In this document: piece by piece, positions 38,634 to 50,318 of the stretch
Numbering within the stretch: position 1 is the first letter of the stretch
Layout: each line of letters begins with the position of its first letter
Origin: Cytidiella melzeri
Taxonomy: Eukaryota > Basidiomycota > Agaricomycetes > Polyporales > Irpicaceae
Assembly (NCBI GenBank): GCA_022592445.1
Contig: JABYQR010000034.1
Span: 62,001-126,000, forward strand
DNA: 64,000 nucleotides
Direction: 5' to 3'
Position numbers and translations under genes: made by a program
The notes under the pieces: generated by a model
Seen by the model: the letters and a program-made list of their open reading frames with translations, nothing else
Told to the model about the DNA's origin: nothing
Database searches by the model: none

Positions 38634-39839
38634 ATGTCCTCACTTCTCCCAGACACCGTCAAACCAGCCACTCTTCTCAGCCGTCGTTTCAGGCCTGAAC
38701 AACTTCCAAACCTCTCCGGTCGCGTCGCCATCGTCACCGGAGGCTCAGGTGGGATCGGGTTTTACGACGCCCTCGCACTCGCCCAGGCAGGTGCCACCGT
38801 AATCATCATCTCCGCCAACGAGCAGAAGGGAAAGGAGGCAGAGGCAGAGATCAACAAGCAGCTAAAGGAAGTTACAACATATGGATCCGTCACTTGGCAC
38901 GGTCTCAACCTCATGAACCTGAAGGATGTCGACGCCCTGGCAAAACAACTCGCGAGCGAGCTGGAGAGGCTAGACATCTTCATCGCCAATGCGGGGATCG
39001 GTCAGGCCCCGTACGGCATGACTGAAGATGGTCTTGAGAGGCATTTCGAGGCATGTTTCATAATACGCTCACTCTTGTCGTCTCAATGTTCATTTGCTTT
39101 TAGGTCAACAACCTCGCACATCATGTACTCATTCTACGATTATTGCCTCTCCTGAAGAAGACGGCGCAGATCGCGCCTCCAACCTCTGTGCGCATCGTGA
39201 TGCAATCATCTGCGATGCATCAGTTTGCGCCGAAGGATGTCCAATTCTTGTCAAAGGAGGAGATCAACTCGGAAGGCCCTGATGGTGCACAACTGTGAGA
39301 TTTCTCATTCAAGCTGTGTATTGGTTGTGTTGAAGTCCAATCCTTCGGTCTTTGTCACCTGGAAGCTACGGCCGCACCAAGCTTGGAAATATACTCTTCG
39401 CCAAGGAGCTTGCGAGGCGTTATTTAACTGATACAGAAAAACCGATCCTTGCCATTTCCGTGCATCCAGGGACGGTCGATACCGAGGTGCAGGGTACCTG
39501 GTCCGAGACGTACGGCTTACTCGGCAAGGTCCTCGAGCAAGGATCCAAACTGTTTGGCAAGACTGCTTTCGAGGGCGCAGAGGCCAGTCTTTGGGCTGCT
39601 GCCAGCACTGATATATACGAAGGCAACTGGAAGGATTACCAGGTATGTACATAGTCTTTGCATGTGATGTCTATGTTCTTGACGGATACTGTGTTATCAC
39701 GCAGGGCAAGTACTTTGACCAGCCATACGGCACACCTGATCTGGAGACGGACCAGGCGAAGAGTCAGGAGCTCGCGAACAACTACTGGGCTCTCAACGCA
39801 AAGCTGACAAAGGAGATCCTCGGCGAAGAGATTTCGTAG
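38634..39839 (+). CDS. Short-chain dehydrogenase/reductase (retinol-dehydrogenase-like SDR)
   Basis: NAD(P)-dependent oxidoreductase; substrate unknown. Exon 1 (38634-39050) gives SGRVAIVTGGSGGIGFYDALALAQAGATVIII (cofactor motif TGGSGGIG), then LDIFIANAGIG and MTEDGLERHFE. The next exon starts VNNLAHHVLILRLLPLL, so the intron is 39051-39103 with a GC donor (GCATGT). Then SVRIVMQSSAMHQF (catalytic Ser) and, after a further intron, YGRTKLGNILFAKELARRYL (catalytic YxxxK), ISVHPGTVDTEVQGTW, EGAEASLWAAASTDIYEGNWKDYQ and GKYFDQPYGTPDLETDQAKSQELANNYWAL. Tetrad residues are all present. The architecture matches retinol dehydrogenase/WWOX-like fungal SDRs. Confidence 0.92.
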
Positions 39840-40349
39840 GCCATGAATGACAATGTAATACGACACCGGACGATAACACCCGCGAAAGCAACTGTACTTA
39901 TGAACCCTGGGGTAATAATACGACGCCCTTCTAAACAAGGTACAATAATAGTGCTGTCGATTGTCCTTTTGACCGCCGTGTCTCCGTCGACTCTGCCGAG
40001 ATTCGTGTAGCACTTTGCGTGGTACCAAGCTTATTGGAGCATTGTGCGCTGAGCAATGGACGTCTTGAGTGAGGATCGGGACGCGACCCGCGTGCAATAT
40101 TGGTTATGCGGGTCTTTGTGGCGCATACGCTTGAGGATAGGCGATAGGCGCGTGTCGCATCTTGTCCTCAAACCACCACGTTTACTGGATGTCTGCTGTA
40201 GCAGCCTGCTACGTACTGTAACTTACTACGGTATGCACTGTCTGGATTGCTTGACAAGCCACTCAAGATTTCTCTCTCATCTCTAGACGAGATCTCTCGC
40301 CGTCGTCCTCAGGCTGCCGTGGGTACGCCGTCGAAAGAAGCGTACACGC
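39840..40349. other. Spacer between SDR gene and decayed F-box gene
   Basis: About 500 bp with no recognised gene. The proximal part is presumably the SDR 3' UTR. Confidence 0.5.
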
Positions 40350-41520
40350 GATATCTGTGGTGCACCCCGTACGTCCACAGGAGATACTTGACCACATCGT
40401 TGGCTTTGTCGAGGATTGTGATACTCTTCTAGCGTGCTGCCTCAGCTCTCGCGCGCTCCTCTATAGACGTAGGCACACAGATGACTTTCCGACATCCCGT
40501 CGTCTACATGTACACCTACCACGACATCCTCCGAGAACTTGCGAACTCTTCGCTGAAGGCGTTTGCAGTCCGACGAGTACATTTTACACCAGCGAAGGAT
40601 GTGTGACTCGATCACGCTATCGTGGAACCAAGTCAGCAGGCGGCGATCTTGGTGCATTTGACAAAGCTCCAACATGGCTTTATCGGCTCAGAGAGATTGG
40701 ACGTTCACGATATGTCGGCAGCCCCGTTTCCAGACTGTAGCATGTCTCAAATTCCCGCTGAGCTTACGCTGGCTAGGACGACATTCAATTCTCATTTACA
40801 ATTCCTAGCCCTGATCAATGCTTTCCCAAACCTGCAACATCTTACCATGCATTTTGTATTCTGGGAAACTTGGATCTCTTCTTTGGATTTGCAAAATGAC
40901 TTGAACGCGATGGTACCCCCGTTCAGGCGACCGAAACTCCGCGCGTTGTGCATCACAGCGACGGATGGCAGCATCGGCCCATACTTGCTTTGCAACAAAG
41001 ATCTACCAGCGATTGAAAACGCTAGAACTTGACTCAGAAAGCAGGAGGTGGTGGTCAAAGTTCAATACAGCAATTTGCTCCACATGACCATTCAGAATTA
41101 CACGTATTGCAAGTTCCCTGTTCCACAAGTACAAAGTAGTAACCGTGCCACTCATCTTGATACACTCACCAGGTGGTCCGGACTCAGCCATGGTGCCACT
41201 CCCGATGACCCCAAACCTCAAGTCCCTCACCTTGATCAACAATCCTACACACCCTTCAGCCATGTACAACCTGGGCAACGGAGTCCAAATCCGACATTGC
41301 CTCCTTGCTGTCTCAGGCGGCAGCGTGGAAGAGCTCTCCTCATGAACACGCCGGCTTTCACCGCTTTGGGGCTCTCGCCGCCTCGAATTGGCTTCCTTGC
41401 TTGTATGACAACAAGTTCACCAAGCTGTCGCGGGTCGTATACACCTTCAGGGGTGGCACCTTGACAAGCGCAGAGGTTACGGCATATGTTTTGGATGCGC
41501 ATAAAGCTTGGGAGAAGTGA
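40350..41520 (+). pseudogene. Decayed F-box-like gene
   Basis: The plus strand carries an F-box-like start, RPQEILDHIVGFVEDCDTLLACCLSSRALLYR, then shifts frame to VVYMYTYHDILRELANSSLKAFAVRRVHFTPAKDV, meets TGA (40602-40604), and continues in the same frame with LDHAIVEPSQQAAILVHLTKLQHGF, DCSMSQIPAELTLARTTFNSHLQFLALINAFPNLQHLTMHFVFWE and PPFRRPKLRALCI. It then shifts again to IYQRLKTLELDSESRRWWSKFNTAI and later to TPNLKSLTLINNP and KLSRVVYTFRGGTLTSAEVTAYVLDAHKAWEK. At least three frame changes and one in-frame stop occur without good splice sites, so it is most likely a pseudogene of the F-box/LRR-like family, although an odd intron pattern cannot be fully excluded. Confidence 0.6.
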
Positions 41521-42133
41521 GGTATCATAGAAGTTATTGTCAATGAATAGAGCGGTACGCTGTTTTCTGGCATGCCCCTATGTTGCATCGTGCGTTATAC
41601 AGCACTCATCATCTGTTCCTACAAGTTTACTAATATGTTGGGCAACGACGCTCAGTGCTATACTCACAGTGCTCACAAAAAGCACCTTCACGTGTAGCAC
41701 CCCGGAAGGAAATGCATGATGCCCTCCTAACCAATGCAAACTTTGACTTGACTTCACTACCGCGTCTTCGAGGCTGGCCTGGATTCGTGTTTGTTGTTCC
41801 AGTCAATGCGGGCATGGATCACTGTAGCCCTGTAATGCAAGGTTGAATACATGTAGATTTACCCGTGTTACTTGAGGTACATCCCGTTGCGCGTTGGGAC
41901 CAGGGTCGCGACCAGCCTCCAGAATAAGAAAGCTTGCCGACATTGACTGCCAGTTATACTCATTTGTTGAACGGCCACGTTCAAAGTGAAGCGCGCACGT
42001 GACCCGAGAGTTCGCCGAACTGCATAGTTTCAAGCCACCGATCGCATGTTAGCGCGCCCGAAGCTCCCCAGGCGCCCGAGATAGCAGCAAGCGGGAGCGT
42101 AACGACCTACTCCTCACCGTACGTTCCACCGCC
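41521..42133. other. Spacer and promoter of the eL29 gene
   Basis: About 600 bp without a convincing reading frame. The last 100 bp are the GC-rich promoter of the ribosomal protein gene. Confidence 0.5.
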
Positions 42134-42634
42134 ATGGCCAAATCCAAGAAGTACGTCCCAGGTTTTTGCTGACTTTGGTCTCAGTATGGTTCTGACTTTG
42201 CGTACCCCTCCTTGCCATTCCTGCTGGCCCTTGCGAATATAATACAGCCACACCAACCACAATCAGAACAAGAAGGCTCACCGCAATGGCATCAAGACGC
42301 CAAAGAGCAACAGGACGTTGTCGTTGAAGGGTGTACGTGCTTTCCCTCTCTGTGCAGTTGGTGAATGCTGAGATATTGTTCTTTGGTGTATCGCAGGTTG
42401 ATGCGAAGGTATGCGCGAATTGTTGAATGTCTTGGGGCCCGCACGGGAAAGGAATGAGAATCCTGACCCTGTTTTTCTCTTCGTGTACAGTTCCGCCGCA
42501 ACACCAGGTTCGCTCTCGCGGGATCGGTGCGTTTTCCTTTGAGGACTCGACCTGTACTCAGCTAAACCTTATTCCCTCGCTCTCTTTGTGACTGTAGCAA
42601 AAAGCTCGCAAGGAGCAGAAGGCTGAATCGTGAT
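42134..42634 (+). CDS. RPL29: Ribosomal protein eL29 (60S)
   Basis: Small basic protein of the large ribosomal subunit. Five exons give [61 protein letters not shown], the standard eL29 sequence and length. The third exon (42397-42408) is only 12 nt and encodes VDAK, flanked by CAG and GTATGC. Four of the five exons are shorter than 50 nt. Intron-rich, tiny exons are common for ribosomal protein genes in basidiomycetes. Confidence 0.96.
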
Positions 42635-42937
42635 GTCGCGTCTCCTCACCAACCTTCTGGATCGAGAGAGAGAGGAGGAAAGGAAGAGGTTGGCATCGGT
42701 TGATGGGTGCCCTCGCTTGCTATTTTGCGGTCACAGTACGCACCTCGCTACGCCTTACCGCGTCGTCATGTATCAGCACATTACCATGCCCATGCACTCT
42801 ACGATTTGGCAAACGACTATAACATACAAAATGCCAAAAAAACATGTGCAAAATCACCCACGGTGTGCAGACAACAACTTAAGCAGGAGCTCATTCACAA
42901 CTCAGTGAAAAGAGCATTCGACCGCGACAAGTTGTCA
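42635..42937. other. Spacer between convergent genes
   Basis: About 300 bp between the 3' ends of the eL29 gene and TFC1. No feature seen. Confidence 0.5.
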
Positions 42938-45129
42938 TCATTTCCGCTGACTGACAAAGTTCTTGGCTTGCTGGTCCAATATAGCCGTCAATCTCATCGC
43001 CTGCAATGCCACAAAACAAATCTGTCAGTGAAAGTGTTTTTGTCCACACGTCAACGCAACGTACCGCGGCGTCTTCCTCTCTCAACGCTCCTTTGGCCAT
43101 GTTATGTTTACTTGTTCGTATTCTATGCACCGTACGCGGTTTGTCTGCGTTAACATTTCCGCTGAGCAGAGTCTCGATCTCTTCTTCTGTCGCGATATGT
43201 CCAGACAGAAGCGAGAAAAACTTGAGGCGAAGCACGGCTTTGATCCGTTCGAATGCTTGCGTCGTGTACCATCCGTCTCGTTCCTATCCATTGCCGTCAG
43301 GGTGTAAAACTTTTCGAGATGGGGAAAACAAGCTAGAGTGTTGTGGCTTACGTTGCAAGTGTCGCGCAAATCATCCGCTTCGTCGACCATCGCTTTGAGC
43401 CTCGGATCGTGGAGGTCGCAAAGCTGGTATGCGGCTGTTTCTTTCGACATCGTCTGCCCGTCAAAGATATGTGACCTTAGCATGACATTGTAAAGTTAGT
43501 CCCACAGCGTTCACCATTGGCAAGCAAAAACGCGTGCTGACCTTTTATCCTCGGTTGACGGGTCACGGGCATTGGCGATGTCCGTCCGAGTCTCTTGTCG
43601 GCGTCCGACGACAGACGGACGAGTGATTGGGTGGTTCAAGTTGCGGAAGTAGACTCGCTGGTAGCTGTAAACGAGTAGCCGTGAGTCAGCCTGGCGCTGG
43701 TCCGCCGTACGACGCAATAATACGTACATCCGAGCCTCGGGATGCTCTCGTGGGTCGTAGCCTAACCGCACCTGTGTATCGCGCCACGGTCCGTCTTGAA
43801 ACACGTACGAGACAAGGGGGAGCAGGTACTTGGTACTGTTGACTTTCGCAATTGTATGAGCTGCGGATAAAGCAAACGGAGCAGCTCACTTGAGGATGTC
43901 TCGGACTTCTAGTGCAGTAAGCTGGTTGAATATCGCAGTACGAGTCCATATAGGCCGTTGCTGGAACAGCTGGACGGGGAGGTGATGAGTTGATGAATGC
44001 ACAGCTGGAGACAAGGGTTGAGGAAGGGCGGAGGAAGGGCGTACCTCTTGCAATCGCGCAAGTAGCTTCTGGTCAGCTCCGGCTCTCTGTTTTTCGATAA
44101 TATCAGACGGCTTGTCCGGCACACTCTTCTCGGAAAAGTTAATAGCGATGGGCCCGAATCCCTGCCACCTCATTCTATTGATGAGGCGTTTCTTCTCTTC
44201 TCCAGTCTCCTCATCTATGACTGTGGTCACCACGGAGGCAGGATTTGTCTTATAACTGAAAAAGCTCTTCGTAAGGCACAAAATCCGTAAGAAATGAATG
44301 TATGACGCACTTGTATAGCTGTGGGACGCCTTGACGGCTGAATATAGGTGGCGGAGGTAAGCGAAGGTTGCTTTTGACCTTCACACCGGTTGAAGCCTCA
44401 TGTGGGCCCATGAGTTGAGGATCAATGTCCATGTCCGTCTCGTCCTGGTTCTCAGTGACCGTGTAATCTTCTTGCTCCTCAGGGATACTATATTTGAGGA
44501 TACTCTCCACTGCAAGCGCATACACCCGTCTAATGCCATGTTACAGTATACGATTGTCAAAAATGTCGCACCGTCCATTGAGTCCATAGAGACTCTCAGC
44601 TTCGATACAGGATCGCCCATATCTGGCCAGAATTGATAATCTGCCATATCTTGGAAAAACGAGTGAATATACTGCATGAAGATGAAATGTAGTTCTACTT
44701 ACTGCGAAAACGCGCCACCTTCGGTATCACGCCCACTGCTTCAACAGTGTACTCGAGAAGCACCTCGTTGTCGCCGTCGGATGGTTGCCTTTTTCGTTTC
44801 CGCTTTACAACTTTCAAAAGGATATTACTCGCTGGGATAACTTCACCGGTTATTGGGTGCGTGAAGGGATTGGAAGGTTTCATGTTCAACTCCAGAGGAA
44901 CATCACTCTTGCTTCCACCCCGCTTGAAGACAGCGTCGACATTTGCTTGTCCCCCGAGGCGTTCTAGAGCAAGAGGGATAGAGGTAGCCTTGACATATCC
45001 CGGGTATTCGATCGAGTAGAAGCAGGTTGTTGGAAGTGGTCGTAATGGCGCCGACTCCCATTGCTTTGCGCTCGTGTGCTGGTATTGCAATGTTGCTGTG
45101 TTTGAAGAACCTGCTTCAGCATTTTGCAT
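42938..45129 (-). CDS. TFC1: TFIIIC subunit (TFC1/Sfc1, GTF3C5 family)
   Basis: A-block-binding subunit of the RNA polymerase III factor TFIIIC. The start MQNAEAGSSNTATLQYQH at 45129 leads into PTTCFYSIEYPGYVKATSIPLALERLGGQANVDAVFKRGGSKSDVPLELNMKPSNPFTHPITGEVIPASNILLKVVKRKRKRQ, the conserved N-terminal region of the family. Later exons give ADYQFWPDMGDPVSKLRVSMDSMDG, LRLPPPPIFSRQGVPQLY, YKTNPASVVTTVIDEETGEEKKRLINRMRWQGFGPIAINF, LFQQRPIWTRTAIFNQLTALEVRDILK, VSYVFQDGPWRDTQVRLGYDPREHPEARMYQRVYFRNLNHP (the DNA-binding region), SHIFDGQTMSKETAAYQLCDLHDPRLKAMVDEADDLRDTCNERDGWYT, LRLKFFSLLSGH, and the end AMRLTAILDQQAKNFVSQRK at 42938. About ten introns. Confidence 0.93.
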
Positions 45130-45316
45130 AATTTAAGGAGTTGGGACTGTGACGGTAGAGAAGAAAGACGCGACGCGTTCAAATTACTAAGAATAGCAAT
45201 CGCTGGCGGGAAGGTCTTCGTGCGGCGGCGAGGGTGGACACGGAGGGAGGGAGATCTATAAAGCAACGACAGCCTACGGAACAGTGTACAGGTATCATTA
45301 TTTTGAACCATCTGGG

Positions 45317-45830
45317 CTAATTGCCCTCATCATCTCCAAAGCCTCCTACACCAATCCCATTCAGCATCCGTCCACGCAGTTGAAGTAGAAGGCGTAGTAC
45401 CTTCATAGCGTCTTCATCGACTCCCGCAGCCTTAAAGGAGTTTTTGAGACGCATGACAGACTCGCGCACTCTAGAGTTGCTAACAAGCATCATCATGGAC
45501 GGCTTCTGGAAGTCAAAGCCTTCGTAGCAGAGTTGAGTCGGCCTTCAATTAAAGGCGGTGACGAAATTGAGATGCTCTCGCACCTTCTTCCTGTAACACT
45601 TTCCCTAGGTCCATTACTGAGTCCCGTAGCTCGTTGTTCGTCTGAATAAGTTTGAACAATTTTGAGTGCCGCAACTTGGCCATCAGGTCTTCTGGAGTCG
45701 CCGGGGTCGCTTGACATCGCTGGTGTGTGAGGGAAAACTGTCTGGTGTGACGGACATCGATACCAGAGAAGGCCTTGGTAGGAAAGACAGTCCGCAGAGG
45801 TCTTGAGATGATGCAGCGGAGGATGGACAT
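45317..45830 (-). CDS. Small mitochondrial protein of unknown function
   Basis: Two exons join to give about 150 residues. MSILRCIISRPLRTVFPTKAFSGIDVRHTRQFSLTHQRCQA is a strongly basic, Ser/Arg-rich presequence without acidic residues in its first 20 positions, typical of matrix import, with a likely cleavage near RQFSL. The mature part begins ATPEDLMAKLRHSKLFKLIQTNNELRDSVMDLGKVLQEEG and continues FDFQKPSMMMLVSNSRVRESVMRLKNSFKAAGVDEDAMKVLRLLLQLRG, a helical pattern with repeated short leucine periodicity. I do not recognise the family. It is divergent from PSF3 with 150 bp between start codons. Confidence 0.75.
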
Positions 45831-45980
45831 GACGGGAGGGATGAGCACAGGTCGCTGGAAGAGCAAACCGAGTAGCGGGAGCATGCACGAGCGTGGGAAA
45901 CGCATGAACGCGTCGCGTACGCGATCTCGACGCGTTCTCGTCTCTCGTGTCCTGACGACCTCGCTGACTGCGTGACTGGC

Positions 45981-46844
45981 ATGGACGACGACTACTATTC
46001 CATCGAATCAATACTCGCAGAGAATCAAAAGATACAATGCACGTTCAAGGTCGACATTCCAGACATGGGCCGTCTCGACGGTGGCAATGAGCAACACGTA
46101 CGCACAACTCCAGCTTACTCTCACAGAATCGAGATCAAGACATGACATGGAAAGCGTAGATCAAGGCTTTGAGCAAGATGCAGATCCCTATGTGGATGGC
46201 GTACATTCTCATCTACTCGTACGCCTATCCTCTCTCGTCTCCCTCGCGCCCTCTAACACATTGCCTGAAGTGACTTCGCCGACTTCAACATCCCGCCACC
46301 TTTTCAAGCCCGCGTCCGCAACGCGCTCAACGCGGAAGCCAGGAGTGTCAAACTCTCCAATCTGGTGGGCCAAGGAGGACTGTGGTATGGTCTTGGCCGT
46401 ATGATCATGAGACTGTGAGTCGGCTTGGGGATGGTACGAACACCTCAGTACATCTGTCAACGCTGCACGCAGGTTAGATGACGCGCCAGCAAACGAATTG
46501 TCCGGCATCCTCGTAAAAGTACGAACCTCCACCTCCCAATGCTCTCTCCTCCCGTTCTGATTCGTTTTCTGCCATCTACAGACCTTCCGCGCTCGGTTGC
46601 CAGAGGTGATTGACCAAGCTCAACACTTTGCTTCCATCAATGTATCAGGGGGAGGGGCTGGATCGAGCGACGGGACATTAGCATTCAGAGAAGGTCTTGA
46701 TGGAACTGAGCGCGAATGTGAGTTTACTGGCACCCATGCCCATCTGTCTGCCATTATTGACGTTTTGCAGTATTCGCGCTGGCGCAAGAGAGCGCGAGAA
46801 GAACATGGGAATGGTATACAAAGAGTGAAAGAGGAAGGAGATAG
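45981..46844 (+). CDS. PSF3: GINS complex subunit PSF3
   Basis: Component of the GINS tetramer in the Cdc45-MCM-GINS replicative helicase. The start at 45981 gives MDDDYYSIESILAENQKIQCTFKVDIPDMGRLDGGNEQH, the highly conserved N-terminus. Later exons give KMQIPMWMAYILIYS, YADFNIPPPFQARVRNALNAEARSVKLSNLVGQGGLWYGLGRMIMRL, LDDAPANELSGILVK, TFRARLPEVIDQAQHFASINVSGGGAGSSDGTLAFREGLDGTERE, and LFALAQESARRTWEWYTKSERGRR-stop at 46844. The length is normal. Four or five introns. Confidence 0.94.
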
Positions 46845-46959
46845 CGTCTTGTATTTCATGTTGCGAGGGTGTATCGAGCTGCGCTTGGGATGAGTGTAAG
46901 CGATAGGCTTGATAGGAGAATATCGCTACTAGCGGTGTATTGAACCCATACATAGCGTA

Positions 46960-47327
46960 TCATTCGTCTTTCAGCTTCACATCCCCTAAAGTGCCTCCCG
47001 TCGGCGGTGGTGGCTTTTGTAATTCATGGATATACCTGTTGAACTCAATGAATCGTCGTCGTCGGAGCATCAGCGACGATAGGCTCACCATTTTACACTA
47101 GCCCACAGACAGCCTTCGATGCCTATGAGAGCAAATATGTGGATATTACCTCCAGTCAGATATAAGAGTCCGAGAAATACGCAGAGCAATGTCCCAAAGG
47201 CACCATCTAGGATCAGCAGAAACGTGGGGTCGAGTGACGAGCCTGGCGTAAGAATATTGTCGAGGAAATTGGAATTCGTGGTTGGACCATTGGGAGGTGG
47301 TGACCCGGAGGAAGTTTCGTCGACCAT
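46960..47327 (-). CDS. PKR1: PKR1, ER V-ATPase assembly factor
   Basis: Small ER membrane protein needed for assembly of the V-ATPase Vo sector. Two exons (47327-47089, 47035-46960) give 104 residues. After a short polar N-terminus comes NFLDNILTPGSSLDPTFLLILDGAFGTLLCVFLGLLYLTGGNIHIFALIGIEGCLWASVKW with two hydrophobic segments, then YIHELQKPPPPTGGTLGDVKLKDE. The ILTPG motif, the two membrane segments and the Trp near the end of the second match the Pkr1 family. The 53-nt intron falls inside the conserved Trp codon. Confidence 0.9.
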
Positions 47328-48013
47328 GATGCGGCTATGGAGAACTCGCTGGTGTAACAGTGGCTGAGGTTTGTGACGAGGGACCGGCCACAAGTCGGAG
47401 TTTGGAATTCAAAGCCTCAAGCTGCACATGTGGACTGCCGCAAACTGATACGTTCAGTCGCGTAATCAATTGCAACCTCATGAAACCCACAACCAATGCT
47501 ACAATGCCAATGATACAGATTAATATGGATATCTACAATGTAGCGGTACAGCAGCTACTACACAGCCCTACTGCAAGTGCGCTGGAAAAACCTGAGAAAC
47601 AGAAATCAGCATGCTGGTTTAATATTTAGTTCATGCGTAATATGGGAAACCGAAATAGAACGGGACAGAAAGAAGCAGACTCTGCAGCTGTAGTGAAACA
47701 TGTTTGTATGTTATATGCGAGTCCGAGAACGCGACATGCGGCATGCGGAGGAGACGGTATACGAGATGGATGTATAGATGAATGCGCCGCAAGACCGTGT
47801 ATGGGTTTGCAGACAAATCCCCCATTGCCTGGGAACATTTTCAAATGCGCCCGCAATGAATCGTCGAGGAAAGGTGGAGAGGAGCGGATGTGACTGGCGG
47901 GACATAGACAGGGGGCAATAGCAGCAACGTCGAGAAGTCTGGATGGGAGTGGGTAGAGGGGTGGTAACATCGGATCAGGTCTCGATTGTTGATGCAATGC
48001 AAAAGGGAAGGGT
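47328..48013. other. Spacer (PKR1 promoter and kinase 3' UTR)
   Basis: About 690 bp. Open frames on the minus strand (47626-48021) overlap the expected kinase 3' UTR and show no domain. Confidence 0.5.
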
Positions 48014-50318
48014 TCAGTCAATCCTCATTGGGCTGCCCGGATCCTGAGGCAGAGACCTTTGGACGACCGGACTCTTCTGTGCCAATGGACTACCATCGCC
48101 TACGCCACCACGTTTGTGTCGTCTACCAAGGAGAGTGGCGTTATCCATGTCCAATTCGAACGTCGAAGTCCCAATTTTCTTCGTTCCGCCAGCCTTCGGA
48201 ACGTGCGCTCTGAGCTGTGTACCACCATGCAATGCCCGTTTGGCTGTCACTTTCGCCCCAGCGCCGACGGGTGCCTGCGGCTGCTGACTGCGACTTGTGT
48301 GTCCATCGATCCTACCATCTACAGCGTGTCTCTGTTTGGCCTGGTTGACGACATCTGCGTCTTCATCTTGGGACGAATCCTCGTCTTCCTCATTGAGACC
48401 CCCAAGGAAGCCACGATTAGCACCGCCTTTGGCGGCGCGTTTACGTGCTCCCTCCTCCTCCATGCGATGCACAGCATATGTGATATCGAACGCCTCTTTA
48501 AGTGTCGCAATTCCAGGTGAGCGTGCTTCACGACCGTTTCCACGAACTTCTGCGAGCAGAGGTGAATCAAGCGGCATGGTGCGTAGAGGCAGTCCTGGAG
48601 TTGGCGGTGGCATCGGAGCAGCAGAAGCCTTGCACCATGGGTGACCGAGGAACTCATCGATAGTATAACGCTGGGCGGGGTCCACGCACAGCAAATGAGT
48701 AATCAAGTCCTTGGCTGAAAAATGTGATCAGCTACGAAATGTCGTATACAATAATAAACGCACCTGTCGCGCTGATCGGATCCCACCACGGACTCAAGAA
48801 AGTATAATGACCCATCGCGACTTTTCTTGTCAACTCGTCGATCTTTTCGTCGTAAAACGGAGGGAATCCACAGAGCAAGGTGTATAATACACAGCCTAGT
48901 GCCCACATGTCGACACTCTTGCTGTAACGCTCATCCCGGACGATCTCCGGCGCTGTATAGCCGACCGTCCCGCACGGTGTCATCGTCTGTTCGTCCCAGA
49001 CGACTTTACTGAGGCCAAAGTCTGCTATCTTCACTCGGCCAATCCCTCCACCGCCCACACCTGGTATGAACACTCCTTCGTCCTCTTTTGATTCATCTCC
49101 GTATTGGTTCGGTTGGGGGTTCTTAGAAGGAACGATGGGTATGCGGTGGAAGAGCAGGTTCTCTGGTTTGATATCGCGATGAACTACGCCTCGCTCTTCG
49201 TGAAGGTATCGTATGCCTTCTGCGACTTGCAGAATGACATGTCGTGCCAGATTTTCGCTGAAGTATGTCATTTTGACGATTTGATGAAATAGTTCTCCGC
49301 CTTCCATAACTGCTCGCAAAGGTTATGTGACAGAACCGCAACGTCTAGGTAGATGACTCACGTTCGAGGACCAGGAAGTAGTGTTCTTCTGACTCGAAGA
49401 ACAACAACAGTTTCACTATCGAAGGATGGGTAATCCCTCGCATAATCTGCACCTCTGCACATTCACAGGTGAGATGATTCGTCGACTAGAGGAGGCAAAA
49501 AGATCCGACGGACCTTTCAGAATATTCGAACGCTGGGAAATAACAGGGAATGTCAGCCACGCTAACAGATAATTGAGTCCAAAATACCTCTGTCACGCGC
49601 GGCTTCTTTTTGAATTCTTTATTGAGATGTTTATCTCCAGCCTGCCGCGCGTGGGGATGAAAGAGGATAAATAAGAACGGCAACATAGAGGCGCAGGACA
49701 CTAACCTGCGTTGCACTCAGCTCATACTTGCGAACGACCTTGACTGCAGCAAATCGGTCTAGATCAGCGCATAGTAGGGCAATCAGGAGAACGCACCTGC
49801 AACCTTCTGACCGGTACGGATATCGATGGCCTTGTAGACATTTGAGAACGCACCACTGCGGCAGGGATACGTTAGCGCCGGTGATGTCAGTCGTGCTGAG
49901 GAGTACGCACTCTCCCATCTTCTCTACGAGCTTGTAGTTCTCGAGCCCCTTGTGTACAGGCATAGTCTCCTTGGCCTCACGCTCCTCTTGCACGATCTGT
50001 TCAAGTTCCTCCTGGTAGACATGTGTCTTCTGTGTTTGCTGTTGTTGCTGGCTTCGCGACTCACGCGTTTTGTCCGTTTTGTCCCGCGTCTGATGGTGCT
50101 GAGATTGTTGTTGAGGTTGCGGTTGCTGCGAGGCGTACTGGTGCTGTTGGTCTTCTTGCTGACGGCCACCCTGTGCGTGATTCTTGCCATGACGGATGAG
50201 GTCTACGATGAGTAGTGAATCAGCTTTGTCCATGAATGGACACAAGGGTCTGAGAGCAGTGCGAGAATGCGGCGAGCTCACTCTTGAAAGCGTCGACGAC
50301 GCCTGTTCCGGATGGCAT
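48014..50318 (-). CDS. Ser/Thr protein kinase, CaMK/MAPKAP-like (Rck2/Srk1 type)
   Basis: Stress-MAPK-activated kinase by family. The start MPSGTGVVDAFK at 50318 joins NLIRHGKNHAQGG, a Gln-rich stretch (QQPQPQQQSQHHQ, QQQQQTQKTH), then HVYQEELEQIVQEEREAKETMPVHKGLENYKLVEKMGDGAFSNVYKAIDIRTGQKVA (Gly loop), AVKVVRKYELSATQ (ATP Lys), EVQIMRGITHPSIVKLLLFFESEEHYFLVLE, VHRDIKPENLLF, VKIADFGLSKVVWDEQTMTPCGTVGYTAPEIV and DMWALGCVLYTLLCGFPPFYDE. The catalytic domain is complete. A 30-residue insert (NQYGDESKEDEG, GVGGGG) lies between HRDIKPEN and DFG, as in fungal Rck/Srk kinases. The C-terminal regulatory tail is basic and low-complexity and ends SPMRID at 48014. At least seven introns. Confidence 0.9.
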
